From Ilyomonas sp965277535 (GTDB lineage Bacteria > Bacteroidota > Bacteroidia > Chitinophagales > Chitinophagaceae), in NCBI GenBank assembly GCA_965277535.1, contig OZ255825.1, forward strand, positions 2,666,001 to 2,730,000: a DNA stretch of 64,000 nt, written 5' to 3'. Below the pieces are notes generated by a model. The model was not told the DNA's origin and searched no databases. It saw nothing but the letters and a program-made list of their open reading frames with translations. Shown here piece after piece: positions 52,805 through 62,057 of this stretch (within the stretch, counting starts at the first letter, position 1; every line of letters begins with the position of its first letter). A program made the position numbers and the translations under genes.

Positions 52805-54196
52805 TTGTTACAAAAATCAATTGATTTTTTGTTTACCAAATCTGTAATTGCACGGAATTATTTAAACAAAGGACATTCTCGTAGCATAAAAGCAAAGAAA
52901 AACATTATCATTTCATTCCTTAGTAAGGGTATCAGCATTGCCATTAGTTTTGTAATAGTTCCCCTTACCATAGCTTATATCAATCCATCGCGATATGGTA
53001 TTTGGCTAACAATCAGTTCGATAGTAGGTTGGTTCAGCTTTTTCGATATAGGTTTGACACAGGGTTTACGCAACAAATTTGCCCAGGCAAAAGTCAACGG
53101 AGATGATGAACTTGCCCAAGTATATGTAAGCACTACCTATGCTGTTCTCACTGTTATTTTTTGTAGTGTCTGGTTGCTTTTTCTATTGGTAAATCATTTT
53201 TTGAACTGGGCAAGCATTCTGAACATTTCGGCAACCATGCAGAATGAGGTTTCAATACTGGCACTAATAGTGTTTACTTATTTCTGCATTCAGTTCGTAC
53301 TAAGAATCATTACAACCATCATTACAGCCAATCAAGAGCCTGCAAAAGCTTCATTGATAGAGGTTATTGGACAAATGCTGTCTCTCATTTTTATGTTTAT
53401 ATTGGTAAAAACCACAAGCGGGTCGTTGATAAAATTAGGCATTGCTTTGTGCGCCTCGCCAATCTTAGTTCTTGTATGCGCAAACATTTTCTTATTCAAA
53501 GGAGTGTTCAAAAAATATAAACCTACATTTTCCAAAGTTAAGATCTCTTATGCGAGAGGACTCTTCGGTTTAGGATTGACTTTTTTTATCATTCAGGTTG
53601 CCAGTATTATTCAATTTGAAATTGCAAATCTCATCATTGCCCGAAACTTTGGAACGGCAGATGTTACTTCCTATAATATCGTTTATAAATACTTCAGCAT
53701 ATTAACAATGACATTTCTAATTTTTATTACACCCTTCTGGTCTGCCTCAACAGAAGCCTATCTTAAAGGAGAAATGGAATGGATTCAAAACAGTATTAAA
53801 AAATATAACATGTTAAATGTGTTGTTGTTCTGTGTAGGATTGATAATGCTGCTTTTCTCAAAAGAAATATACACCTTGTGGCTGGGAAAGGGAACGGTAA
53901 ATATCCCGTTTTCATTATCGTTTTGGGGATTTGTATTTTTTAATGTAACCATGTTTGGTAGCAAGTATGTTTATTTTTTAAATGGTATCAGCGCTTTGAG
54001 AATTCAGTTTTGGGCAAGCTTATTCAGTCCGATTCTATATATTATCATCGCGATCCTATTCATTCACCATTACAAAATGGGTGTATATGCGCTCTTCGCT
54101 GCCTCGGTTATTGCAAATTTTAATGGTTTGATATTGGCCCCACTTCAATATTTTCAAATCATCAACAAGAATAAAAAGGGAATTTGGATTAAATAA
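52805..54196 (+). CDS. Wzx-like polysaccharide flippase (MOP superfamily)
   Basis: This 463-residue protein starts at TTG. It has a cytoplasmic N-terminal lead and about twelve membrane spans from residue 35 on (IIISFLSKGISIAISFVIVP, YGIWLTISSIVGWFSFFDIG). The loop GLTQGLRNKFAQAK is typical of O-antigen and exopolysaccharide flippases. It would move lipid-linked oligosaccharide across the inner membrane. It precedes a glycosyltransferase by 7 nt, so the two are coupled. No polymerase or other sugar genes follow, so this looks like a small or truncated surface-polysaccharide locus beside an IS relic. Confidence 0.83.
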   Translation: MLQKSIDFLFTKSVIARNYLNKGHSRSIKAKKNIIISFLSKGISIAISFVIVPLTIAYINPSRYGIWLTISSIVGWFSFFDIGLTQGLRNKFAQAKVNGDDELAQVYVSTTYAVLTVIFCSVWLLFLLVNHFLNWASILNISATMQNEVSILALIVFTYFCIQFVLRIITTIITANQEPAKASLIEVIGQMLSLIFMFILVKTTSGSLIKLGIALCASPILVLVCANIFLFKGVFKKYKPTFSKVKISYARGLFGLGLTFFIIQVASIIQFEIANLIIARNFGTADVTSYNIVYKYFSILTMTFLIFITPFWSASTEAYLKGEMEWIQNSIKKYNMLNVLLFCVGLIMLLFSKEIYTLWLGKGTVNIPFSLSFWGFVFFNVTMFGSKYVYFLNGISALRIQFWASLFSPILYIIIAILFIHHYKMGVYALFAASVIANFNGLILAPLQYFQIINKNKKGIWIK

Positions 54197-54203
54197 GCGG
54201 ACG

Positions 54204-55460
54204 ATGATTAAAATTGTACAGATACAGCATTCTACTAGTTCGGCTGGCAGCGCAGCAATAAGACTTCAAAAGGCCTTTTTACGTGCGAATATTGATTCTA
54301 AAATTGTGTCTTTAATACCTGACATTTTTGATGATGAGGGGATAGTGCGTGTAAGCAAATGGTCGAGATTAAAAGCTCTTCTGGATACTACCATTCATTC
54401 TTATCTAACCCGGAAAAGCGTTAAACAATTCGGGTCTTTCACGTATCCTGTTTTGGGCTCTGATTTATCCCGAATGAAGGAAGTCAGAAATGCTGATTTC
54501 ATTTACATTCATTGGGCACTTTTAGGTTTTTTAAACCTGGAAAGCATAGCCCAGTTAGCCAGGCTCAATAAACCTGTCATTATATTCATGCATGACATGT
54601 GGACAATCACTGGCGGCTGTCATCACAGCTTTACATGCGAAAAATATAAAACAGAATGTCATAGCTGTCCGGTCTTTTCAGAAAAAAAGAAAAAAGACTT
54701 ATCGTATTTTGAATTTAGAAAGAAGTTGAAGTTATACTCAAAGTTTTCTAATTTATTTTTTGTTTCGCCCAGCAAATGGCTGTTTGAATGTGCACAACAA
54801 TCGGCATTAACAAAAGGAAAACCTATTTTTCATATCCCGAATATTCTTGATACCAAGGTATTTAAACCTTTCGATAAAAAAGCTGCAAGACAAATATTGA
54901 ACCTACCGGCTGATGAAACCCTGATTGTTTTTGGTGCAGTTTATATCAATAGTCCCTACAAAGGTTGGAGTTATCTGCACCAAGCCCTGGAGATATTGAA
55001 AGCGGATTGTATTGATAAACAACCAACGGTTGTAATATTTGGCAGTAGCAATAATGCAGAAGTTAAAAATGCGATTCCGTTCAAAACCATATTTCTCGGT
55101 TATTTAAAAGATGAACATTCCGCAGCTTTGATTTACAATGCTGCCGATGTATTTGTTGTTCCTTCAGTAGCCGATAATTTGCCCACCACCGTTTTAGAAT
55201 GTTTAAGTTGCGGTACGCCTGTCGTCGGGTTCGATGTTGGTGGAATACCAGATATGATTGAACATAAACAAAATGGTTATTTGGCAAGATATAAAGACGC
55301 GCAAGACCTTGCAGAAGGAATTGAGTATTGTATAGAAAACAAAATGAAAGGATATTTGCCTTCTGCTTTTGAACCTGAATTCGTTATTCAAAAACACATT
55401 CAATTGTTCAATGAAGTGAAAAAAAATTCTTCTAAGCATTATGATAGCAATGGAAGCTAA
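54204..55460 (+). CDS. GT4-family glycosyltransferase
   Basis: This 418-residue protein has an acceptor-side N-terminal half with IQHSTSSAGSAAIRLQKAF, and IFMHDMWTITGGCHH followed by a Cys-rich stretch FTCEKYKTECHSCPVF. The donor half has FGAVYINSPYKGWSYL, ADVFVVPSVADNLPTTVLE and CGTPVVGFDVGGIPDMIE, the retaining GT-B signature. The HDMW and four-Cys pattern occurs in WcaC-like transferases. It would add a sugar to the lipid-linked unit exported by the upstream flippase. The donor sugar is unknown. Confidence 0.85.
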   Translation: MIKIVQIQHSTSSAGSAAIRLQKAFLRANIDSKIVSLIPDIFDDEGIVRVSKWSRLKALLDTTIHSYLTRKSVKQFGSFTYPVLGSDLSRMKEVRNADFIYIHWALLGFLNLESIAQLARLNKPVIIFMHDMWTITGGCHHSFTCEKYKTECHSCPVFSEKKKKDLSYFEFRKKLKLYSKFSNLFFVSPSKWLFECAQQSALTKGKPIFHIPNILDTKVFKPFDKKAARQILNLPADETLIVFGAVYINSPYKGWSYLHQALEILKADCIDKQPTVVIFGSSNNAEVKNAIPFKTIFLGYLKDEHSAALIYNAADVFVVPSVADNLPTTVLECLSCGTPVVGFDVGGIPDMIEHKQNGYLARYKDAQDLAEGIEYCIENKMKGYLPSAFEPEFVIQKHIQLFNEVKKNSSKHYDSNGS

Positions 55461-55895
55461 TTGTTTGTAATTGTTAAGCAGTGTTCTAACAGGTCATGCT
55501 GATTCAAACTTGATTTTATCGTTAATTTATCTGTTGGTTTAACAGCCTCAACATGTTTGTTATCCTCACTTACTTAGCTATATTCTTAAAACGAGTAAAG
55601 ACATTTTGCTAGTTTGGTTTCCATTGTTTTAAAAGTGTTAAGCACGCGGCTGAATAAAGTAGGTAGAATTGAAATTACATCTTTCGGAGTTGAAACATAT
55701 CAGCATGAACCGAGGTAATTAGAAGCATTATAAAGCCTTCTAACTTTCCACGATCTTCTATTTTGATTTGTAGAAGAAAATGGCAAAAGAAGCTTTGGAA
55801 AATCAACCATCATATTTTATTTGCAGGTTTCGTGTATTGGAAAATATTTGGTAGTGTCTTTAAATGTATGATGGCAAGTTAGGGGTAAGTTTTAT
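55461..55895. other. 435-bp AT-rich gap without a gene
   Basis: No open frame, RNA gene or good hairpin is seen after the glycosyltransferase. The base composition stays low in GC up to the ispE stop, where the housekeeping region resumes. Confidence 0.5.
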
Positions 55896-56720
55896 TTATT
55901 CAGCCGCTACAATTTTTACAAAGTAATCAGCAGGAAAAGAAAGTGACGAAGGCTTGTTTTCAAAGATGCCAAACACCGTACTGCCACTGCCACTCATGGC
56001 TGCATAAACAGCGCCGTGGTTGTACAATTGCTGTTTGGTTTCACCAACAATTGGATGCCGTTGCACAATGCCTTCTTCAAAATCGTTTGTTAGGTTTTCT
56101 TTCCAGCTTTCAATGGGTTTTTCAATAATGCTATGTAAAGAAGTGATGTGCTTTTGATACTGCAATTGTGCAAACGCTTCTTTGGTGGAAATGTGAATGT
56201 TTGGATTTACAACATAAAAGTAATAGCCTTTTAATGGGATAGAAACCGGCTGTATCACTTCACCTCGGCCGGTTGCAAAAAGTGGCTGGTTGTAAATAAA
56301 AAACGGGCAATCGCTACCGAGTTGTAACGCATACCGGGCAAGGCTTTCCGATGATAAATCAAGCGAAAACAAATCGTTCAGCATCATCAGTGCAAATGCA
56401 CCATCGGCACTGCCGCCGCCCAGTCCGGCACCCATTGGAATGGCTTTGTGAAGGTGAATGTTTACAGTGGGCAATTGTAAAAAATCTTTCTTTAGTAAAT
56501 GCCAGGCTTTCATGCAAAGATTGCCGGCTGCATCACCTGAAACGGGTAAACCGGATAAAGTAAATTGTGGCAGATTTTCTTGTGGAGAAAGAGGAAGAAT
56601 TTCTAACGCATCGTAAATAAAGAGCGGATAAAAAACAGTTTCTAAATTGTGATAGCCATCATTTCGCTTTCCTAAAATATGAAGACCCAAATTAATTTTG
56701 CAGTCAGGGAAACGAATCAC
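55896..56720 (-). CDS. ispE: 4-diphosphocytidyl-2-C-methyl-D-erythritol kinase
   Basis: This 274-residue protein starts at GTG. It is a GHMP kinase: CKINLGLHILGKRNDGYHNLET at the N-terminus, the ATP loop PMGAGLGGGSADGAF, LGSDCPFFIYNQPLFATGRGE, and a C-terminal AAMSGSGSTVFGIF. It phosphorylates CDP-methylerythritol in the MEP route to isoprenoids. It follows the DUF151 gene by 18 nt in the same direction, so the two are co-transcribed. Confidence 0.95.
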   Translation of the reverse strand: MIRFPDCKINLGLHILGKRNDGYHNLETVFYPLFIYDALEILPLSPQENLPQFTLSGLPVSGDAAGNLCMKAWHLLKKDFLQLPTVNIHLHKAIPMGAGLGGGSADGAFALMMLNDLFSLDLSSESLARYALQLGSDCPFFIYNQPLFATGRGEVIQPVSIPLKGYYFYVVNPNIHISTKEAFAQLQYQKHITSLHSIIEKPIESWKENLTNDFEEGIVQRHPIVGETKQQLYNHGAVYAAMSGSGSTVFGIFENKPSSLSFPADYFVKIVAAE

Positions 56721-56738
56721 AACAGAATAAAGTTGAAA

Positions 56739-57329
56739 TTATTTTTTACGTTTTTTAAGTTCATCGCGAATGCTGATGGCACGCATATAATCTTCCTGCT
56801 CCAGCACTTCGTTTAACAACGTTTGCAGTTCATCCACGCTCAGGCTGTGCAGGTTTTCTTTTGACGAAGATGCGTTAACCGTTTGCTCAACAACAACATC
56901 GCCTTTCTTTTTGCTGCTGTCTTCCATCAAAATGCCCGCACTTTCCAGTATATTATCAAACGTATAAATAGGGCAGCCAAAGCGCACGGCAAGCGCCAGC
57001 GCATCAGAGGTGCGGCTATCAATTTCAATGGTGTCGTGCTCGTTAATGCACACCAGCTTCGAGTAAAAAATGCCTTCCTGCAGATCGTTAATCACAATCT
57101 CCATCAGCTCCACATTAAAGGCATTCATAAAATTCTTCATCAGGTCGTGTGTAAGTGGCCGGCTGGGCTGCATCCGTTCCAATGCAACAGCAATTGCCTG
57201 CGCTTCAAAGCCGCCAATTACAATAGGCAGGCGGCGTAATCCACTCACTTCACCCAACACCACTGCATACGAGTGCGTTTGCGTAATACTATGAGATAAG
57301 GCCACAATCTCAAGTTCTATCTTCTTCAT
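56739..57329 (-). CDS. Bifunctional nuclease family protein (DUF151) with UVR domain
   Basis: This 196-residue protein has the BFN core LEIVALSHSITQTHSYAVVLGE, RRLPIVIGGFEAQAIAVALE, PLTHDLMKNFMNAF and IDSRTSDALALAVRFGCPIYT. A C-terminal UvrB/UvrC-type helical pair (about 158-196) has LQTLLNEVLEQEDYMRAISIRDEL. Plant and bacterial BFN proteins degrade DNA and RNA; activity in this family remains incompletely defined. It shares an operon with ispE. The linker is charged. Confidence 0.85.
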   Translation of the reverse strand: MKKIELEIVALSHSITQTHSYAVVLGEVSGLRRLPIVIGGFEAQAIAVALERMQPSRPLTHDLMKNFMNAFNVELMEIVINDLQEGIFYSKLVCINEHDTIEIDSRTSDALALAVRFGCPIYTFDNILESAGILMEDSSKKKGDVVVEQTVNASSSKENLHSLSVDELQTLLNEVLEQEDYMRAISIRDELKKRKK

Positions 57330-57446
57330 GCCTGAACTGCTAAATTTTTATCCGGCAAATGTAATATTTTCAGAGTTTATAAGATGAAAGCAGAATAGGG
57401 CTTTATCAATTTTTATAACATCAGGCACAATTGCAATTTCAAGGTT

Positions 57447-58322
57447 ATGATAAACGCATTATTCAAACATTTGCAAGAACAACTTTCTATCCTTTTTGGT
57501 AAGGATATAAAGATAACTGACGGACAACGCGTTTACGGCGGCGACATTAATACAGCGTTTGTAATCATTACTAACGAAGGCAGTTTTTTTGTAAAACAAA
57601 ACAAGGCTTCGCTTGCCGATATGTTTAGCAAGGAATACAACGGATTAAAATGCCTGAAAGAAAACGCAGTGCTGAAAGTACCTCAGCCTTTGCTGTGCGG
57701 CACATTTGGAAACAATGCTTATTTAGTGATGGAATTTGTGCAAAAACAAACTTTCACAAAAACAACATGGAAAGTGTTGGGCGAAGGTTTGGCTTTGCTG
57801 CACCAGCAAACAGAACAAGGCTTTGGCTTTTATGAAAGCAATTATATTGGCTCACTTCCACAATCTAATGCGATATGTAATAGCTGGAGCGAGTTTTATT
57901 TTACACAAAGAATAATGCCTTTGATGCAAAAAGCAGCAGCCAACAACTTATGTACAGTGAACGATGTGAAAAAAGCGGAACGCATTGGAAGTAAGCTTCC
58001 CGACATTTTTACTGACGAGCCGCCGGCTTTGCTGCACGGCGATTTGTGGCATGGCAATGTGATGGCTTGCGCGAACAATGAAGCCGCCATTTATGACCCT
58101 GCCATTTATTATGGCAACCGGGAAATGGACATTGCCATGACTCTTTTGTTTGGTGGTTTTGACGAAGCGTTTTATCATTCTTACAACGATAGTTATCCGT
58201 TGCAAACGGGCTGGCAGCAACGTGTATCCATCTGCCAACTCTATCCATTGTTAGTTCATCTTAACTTATTCGGAAGCAGTTATTATTCACAAGTGAAAGC
58301 TATTCTAACTCAGTATCGGTAA
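57447..58322 (+). CDS. Fructosamine kinase family protein
   Basis: This 291-residue protein has a kinase-like fold of the fructosamine/ketosamine-3-kinase family. Visible motifs are FFVKQNKASLADMFSKEYNGL, YLVMEFV, FGFYESNYIGSLPQSN, the catalytic loop HGDLWHGNVM and the metal-binding DPAIYYGNREMDIAM. It would phosphorylate glycated amines so that they break down and proteins are repaired. It diverges from the DUF151/ispE operon. A weak motif copy is seen just past its stop and a clear one at 58363-58376. Confidence 0.9.
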   Translation: MINALFKHLQEQLSILFGKDIKITDGQRVYGGDINTAFVIITNEGSFFVKQNKASLADMFSKEYNGLKCLKENAVLKVPQPLLCGTFGNNAYLVMEFVQKQTFTKTTWKVLGEGLALLHQQTEQGFGFYESNYIGSLPQSNAICNSWSEFYFTQRIMPLMQKAAANNLCTVNDVKKAERIGSKLPDIFTDEPPALLHGDLWHGNVMACANNEAAIYDPAIYYGNREMDIAMTLLFGGFDEAFYHSYNDSYPLQTGWQQRVSICQLYPLLVHLNLFGSSYYSQVKAILTQYR

Positions 58323-58678
58323 GCAAAAGCAAAAATGTATAAGGTAAATGGTAAGGCAGACGATTTGTTTTTGCCGTATTTATTTAAGTTGTTTATTGTC
58401 TTTTCAGGATAAAAACATTTGCAATAAAAATGCTCTGTTCAGTACCTGCTGGTATGCTAATTGTATTTTTCATCAATACTGTTAGTTGAAGGAGAATTGA
58501 ATGCTATCAGTTTATCATTTTGAAAACATAAAAAATCTTTTCAAAAAACAAGATAAAGCAGGTAAGGAAATTGCCTTTATTTCTATTTTCAAAATTGTAA
58601 GTAAGCTAACGATTCCATTTATAAAACTGTATGCTGATATGAATTGGCATGCCATTTAAAAACAAAAAAACAAAAGTT
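58323..58678 (+). other. 356-bp gap; possible 52-codon frame
   Basis: It holds a motif copy ATTTGTTTTTGCCG at 58363-58376. An open frame at 58501-58659 would encode 52 residues starting MLSVYHFENIKNLFKKQD. It has no recognisable family and may be chance. It ends just before the baeRF-like gene start. Confidence 0.35.
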
Positions 58679-60169
58679 ATGGCAAAACAAACCATTGGAA
58701 AAGATCAGAACGGAACATTTCATCCGGGAAAAGGAAAGCCGTCAGGAATCAATAAAGAAGAAGGTTTAGGCTTCACATCAACGCCTCCGGAAAAGCTGGA
58801 CGAATATCTTGAAATGACCGATAAATATACCATTGGAGAAGATGAATTGGATCCTTCGGTGCATGTGCGTCACCCAAACAGGAATACATCGAAAGGTGAG
58901 AATGTATATAAAGGAAAAGAAAACACAGAAGCCACTGATAAAACGCGGACCAACTTTTTTGCTGAAGACGAAGTACGCGTTCCTGTTGAAGTAGAAGAAC
59001 TGCCAGGTGTATTAACAAAAGAACGTTTTACTGAACTAGCCAATTACAGATCGGATTGTACAATGTCCATTTTTCTTGGGGCTCACGAAGCAGGCATGGA
59101 AGTGAATGAACATGTTGATCCAGTCAATTTTAAAAATCAATTGCAGGAAGCAGGCCGCCGGTTAAAAGATAAGGGACATGGTGAAGATTATGCGAAGAGA
59201 TTATTAGAACCCGGATTCGATTTATTGAAAGATGATGCTTTCTGGAATCAGCAATCACCTGGTTTAGCAGTCTTTATTGCAGAAGGCTTTTTTAAATACA
59301 TAAAAATGCCCGTACCACCTGTAGAAGAGATAACAGTAATAGAACCTACTTTTTATGTAACACCTTTAATACCCATCATGACATGCAAGGAATATTTCTA
59401 TGTGCTTGTCATCAGTAAACAATGCGCAAAGTTGTTTAAAGCAGATGCCTGGGGTATGAAAAAGGTAGATGTTGATTTGCCGCAAAGCATTGAAGAAGTG
59501 AAAAGAATATCAGGCCTTGATGCTACAACATTCCGCTCGGGGAGTAATGGACCAAGAGCGCCACGTGGTTCACAGGAAGGTTCTTATCATGGTGTTGGTG
59601 GCGGAAACCCGGATGACAAAGACAATATCTTAACCTACTTTGAAGCAGTTGACGATATATTGTGGGATAAAGTTTTAAACAAAGAAAATGCACCGCTGTT
59701 GTTGGCAGGTGTAGAATACGAAATACCTATTTACCGCAATGCCTGTGATTATCACAATGTATGGCCCGAAGCACTAAAGGGAAATCGTGAACGCCAGGAA
59801 ACACATGTGTTGTACAAAGAGGCAAAAGAACTGATGAAGCCTTATTTTGAACAAAAGAAAAATAAGGCGCTTGAATTTTACATGAACAATTCTGCCAATG
59901 CAAAAACATCATCAATAACAGATGATATCATACCGGCAGCTTATTATTCTCAAATCTCGCATTTGTTTGTTTGTAAAGGGGAACATATCTGGGGTACGTT
60001 TGATGAATTAAACAATGAACTGCACTATCACGATACACCAGACCAAGATGGTGAAGACCTGATAGACAATGCTGTGGAAAAAACTTTGGCAAATGGCGGA
60101 GAAGTTTATTTGCTGGAAAAAGATAAAATGCCTGCCGGTGCGCAGATGGCAGCTATTCTTCGATATTAG
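58679..60169 (+). CDS. baeRF-like protein (bacterial archaeo-eukaryotic release factor fold)
   Basis: The start at 58679 gives 496 residues. The N-terminal part (1-110) is hydrophilic, with KDQNGTFHPGKGKPSG, and likely disordered. From about 115 it resembles the baeRF group: LTKERFTELANYRSDCTMSIFL, FKNQLQEAGRRLKDKG, PGLAVFIAEGFFKYIKMP, FYVLVISKQCAKLFKAD, LLAGVEYEIPIYRNACDYHNV and HLFVCKGEHIWGTFD. Members have been proposed to act on stalled ribosomes or tRNA, but function is unproven. It stands alone with a strong terminator. The assignment is by recognition of these blocks. Confidence 0.65.
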   Translation: MAKQTIGKDQNGTFHPGKGKPSGINKEEGLGFTSTPPEKLDEYLEMTDKYTIGEDELDPSVHVRHPNRNTSKGENVYKGKENTEATDKTRTNFFAEDEVRVPVEVEELPGVLTKERFTELANYRSDCTMSIFLGAHEAGMEVNEHVDPVNFKNQLQEAGRRLKDKGHGEDYAKRLLEPGFDLLKDDAFWNQQSPGLAVFIAEGFFKYIKMPVPPVEEITVIEPTFYVTPLIPIMTCKEYFYVLVISKQCAKLFKADAWGMKKVDVDLPQSIEEVKRISGLDATTFRSGSNGPRAPRGSQEGSYHGVGGGNPDDKDNILTYFEAVDDILWDKVLNKENAPLLLAGVEYEIPIYRNACDYHNVWPEALKGNRERQETHVLYKEAKELMKPYFEQKKNKALEFYMNNSANAKTSSITDDIIPAAYYSQISHLFVCKGEHIWGTFDELNNELHYHDTPDQDGEDLIDNAVEKTLANGGEVYLLEKDKMPAGAQMAAILRY

Positions 60170-60243
60170 TGTTGAAAATTGATAAGATGATTAAAAGAAG
60201 CACTATGCTTTTAAAAGCAATTTAGCTTCGGTAGAATCAAAAT

Positions 60244-60273
60244 AAAAAGCAGCGTTTCTATACGCTGCTTTTT
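60244..60273 (+). terminator. Terminator of the baeRF-like gene
   Basis: AAAAAGCAGCGT (60244-60255) pairs perfectly with ACGCTGCTTTTT (60262-60273) around a 6-nt loop. Confidence 0.85.
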
Positions 60274-60417
60274 ATTTTATAATCACCTTATTTATCTTAA
60301 CAATTTAACAATAACCTGCAAAAAAGCATTCCCTCTTTATTTTCCTCTCTTCTCTTTTTTTCATTTAACATTCTCTTACTTTGAATCCTTTTATCTTCAT
60401 TTTTTTACTATGTCATT

Positions 60418-61020
60418 ATGAGGATAATGAATAAATTTTTGCTGCCATTAAATATTGTTTTGATTATTGCATTGGGTGTGTTGTACTATTTGTTTTTTGC
60501 TTATCAGCACCAGGATAAACATCGCATTCAGCAAGCCAATGCAGCTTCGGCAAACCGTTTTAAAATTGCTTATTTTGAACTGGATTCTTTGCAGGAAAAT
60601 TACGCTTATTTTAAAGAAATGCGCGATTACCTGAACAAGCAGGAAGCACAAAGGACAAAGCACCTGAACAGCCTGCGCGACAGATATACTGATAAGCTGA
60701 AAGAATACAATCAGAAAGGCCCGACCATGAGCCAGACAGAACAGGGCGCGTTTGAACAACAGTTGATTTCGTTGAAAAATGATTACGACCAAAGCCAGCA
60801 GCAAATGAGCCAGGACATGAACAACCTGTATATGCAAAGAATGCAGGACGTGAAAGCCAGAATTCAGCAGGTGCTGAAAAACTATTGCCGCGATTCAGGT
60901 TATACGTATGTGTTTGCTTCGAGCAATGAAGATTACTTGTATTATAAAGATACGCTTCGCGATATAACACCAGGCATTGTGAAGTTGCTGAATGATGAAT
61001 ACACAAAGAACAAAAGGTAA
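60418..61020 (+). CDS. OmpH/Skp-like periplasmic chaperone
   Basis: This 200-residue protein has an N-terminal hydrophobic segment (about 5-24, signal or anchor). Then KIAYFELDSLQENYAYFKEM is the conserved OmpH opening, followed by a long charged coiled-coil (about 70-150) and the C-terminal cap YVFASSNEDYLYYKDTLRDIT. A second ATG at 60427 is possible. Skp-like proteins hold outer-membrane proteins in the periplasm. No bamA is adjacent. A palindromic terminator follows directly. Confidence 0.87.
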   Translation: MRIMNKFLLPLNIVLIIALGVLYYLFFAYQHQDKHRIQQANAASANRFKIAYFELDSLQENYAYFKEMRDYLNKQEAQRTKHLNSLRDRYTDKLKEYNQKGPTMSQTEQGAFEQQLISLKNDYDQSQQQMSQDMNNLYMQRMQDVKARIQQVLKNYCRDSGYTYVFASSNEDYLYYKDTLRDITPGIVKLLNDEYTKNKR

Positions 61021-61045
61021 AATATAATTCTAATAAATTAGTGCA

Positions 61046-61083
61046 AAAACAAAAGGCCCCGACATGTCGGGGCCTTTTGTTTT
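61046..61083. terminator. Perfect 38-bp palindromic bidirectional terminator
   Basis: The sequence is perfectly self-complementary, with core GGCCCCGACATGTCGGGGCC flanked by A-rich and T-rich arms. It lies between the convergent OmpH and His-rich genes and serves both. Its left arm contains the recurrent motif GTGCAAAAACAAAAG. The 16-base core recurs at 63151-63166. Confidence 0.9.
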
Positions 61084-61102
61084 CATGGCAAAAAATGCAC
61101 AA

Positions 61103-61312
61103 TCATTTGCTGTTGTGTTCCGCATGATGCTTTGCAGCTTCATGTGTATGATGCTCGGCATTTAAGTGATGACCGTGTGCAGCATGTGCATGATGTGCGG
61201 CTTTTTCATGATTACCGGCTACGTGATTTTTGTGAGCTTCTTCATGATGCTTGGCAGCTTCTTTACTGTGATGGGCTGCTTTTTCATGATGTTCATGTGT
61301 CATATAAGGCAA
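61103..61312 (-). CDS. Small histidine-rich protein (22 His in 69 residues)
   Basis: This 69-residue protein has no signal peptide and no Cys. Its sequence is made of HEHHEKAAHHSKEAAKHHEE-like heptad-like units, repeated with variation (AAHHAHAAHGHHLNAEHH). The pattern suggests one or two amphipathic helices lined with histidines, which could store or buffer Zn, Ni, Cu or haem; this is inference. A second ATG at 61303 is possible. The opposite strand also has an open frame, an expected shadow of the repeats. It converges with ompH on a shared terminator. Confidence 0.7.
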   Translation of the reverse strand: MPYMTHEHHEKAAHHSKEAAKHHEEAHKNHVAGNHEKAAHHAHAAHGHHLNAEHHTHEAAKHHAEHNSK

Positions 61313-61526
61313 GTTTTAGAAGTGCAAGTTAGAAGTTATTTAATAATATAAATAAATTATTAGAAGTATGTCAAATTGATTGATGAATACGGGTTATTTT
61401 TTGATAAAGATTAGCGTAAAAACGTTGATACTATAAAGCTCCATTAACAATTTGATAACAAAGATGGGTTAAACCAAATCATTTAAATGCTCTCTATCAT
61501 TGCATATTATTCAATAACTTAAAAAA

Positions 61527-61868
61527 TTGAAAACAATGAAAACGATTTTTTTATCAGCATTGGCAGCCATATTAAGTTTTGGCGCATTTGCACAGGCAGG
61601 TCCCGGACATCAACCTACACATTTAAAACATCATCCCCGTGTTGATGAAGTGAACAAACGCATTGACCATCAGGAAAAGCGCATTACCGAGGAAAAGAAA
61701 GAAGGTGATCTTACTAAAGCGCAAGCTAAAACAGATCGCACTGATTTGAAAGACATCAACCAGGAAAAACACGACATGCGCAAAACCGATAAAGGTCATC
61801 TTACCAAAACGGATCAGAAAGCATTGAACCAACAACTGAATAGCAACAGTAAAAAAATACCTCAATAA
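61527..61868 (+). CDS. Small secreted charged protein (113 residues)
   Basis: This protein has a signal peptide ending LSFGAFAQA. The mature part (about 90 residues) starts with His-rich HQPTHLKHHPRVDEV and continues as a helix-rich, Lys/Asp/Gln-rich segment (RIDHQEKRITEEKKEGDLTK, LKDINQEKHDMRKTDKGHLT). Similar small proteins with HPR..EVN.R...Q..RI patterns occur in several phyla without assigned function. A metal- or stress-related periplasmic role is only a guess. A terminator follows. Confidence 0.7.
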   Translation: MKTMKTIFLSALAAILSFGAFAQAGPGHQPTHLKHHPRVDEVNKRIDHQEKRITEEKKEGDLTKAQAKTDRTDLKDINQEKHDMRKTDKGHLTKTDQKALNQQLNSNSKKIPQ

Positions 61869-61885
61869 GTAAGAGCGGTATTGTT

Positions 61886-61938
61886 GTTTGTTTTTGCCAA
61901 TTTTTATAAAGAGATCATCGTATAACGGTGGTCTCTTT
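61886..61938 (+). terminator. Motif copy followed by terminator hairpin
   Basis: GTTTGTTTTTGCCAATTTTT (61886-61905) is a motif copy. Then AAAGAGATCATCG (61908-61920) pairs with CGGTGGTCTCTTT (61926-61938), allowing two G-T pairs, and a T-tract follows. Confidence 0.75.
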
Positions 61939-62057
61939 TTGTTTTGCCCAATTTGTTATCAGCTATTTATCTTTTCAACAAAAGATAAATGACTTCTTCA
62001 TTTCAAAAACCGTGTTGTAAAGAATTATCGTAAATGACAATTATAAGACAATTTAAA

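Noticed and set aside
61132..61351. Plus-strand frames opposite the histidine-rich gene
   Set aside because: His-rich repeats on one strand produce Met/Cys-rich shadows on the other; there is no start context.
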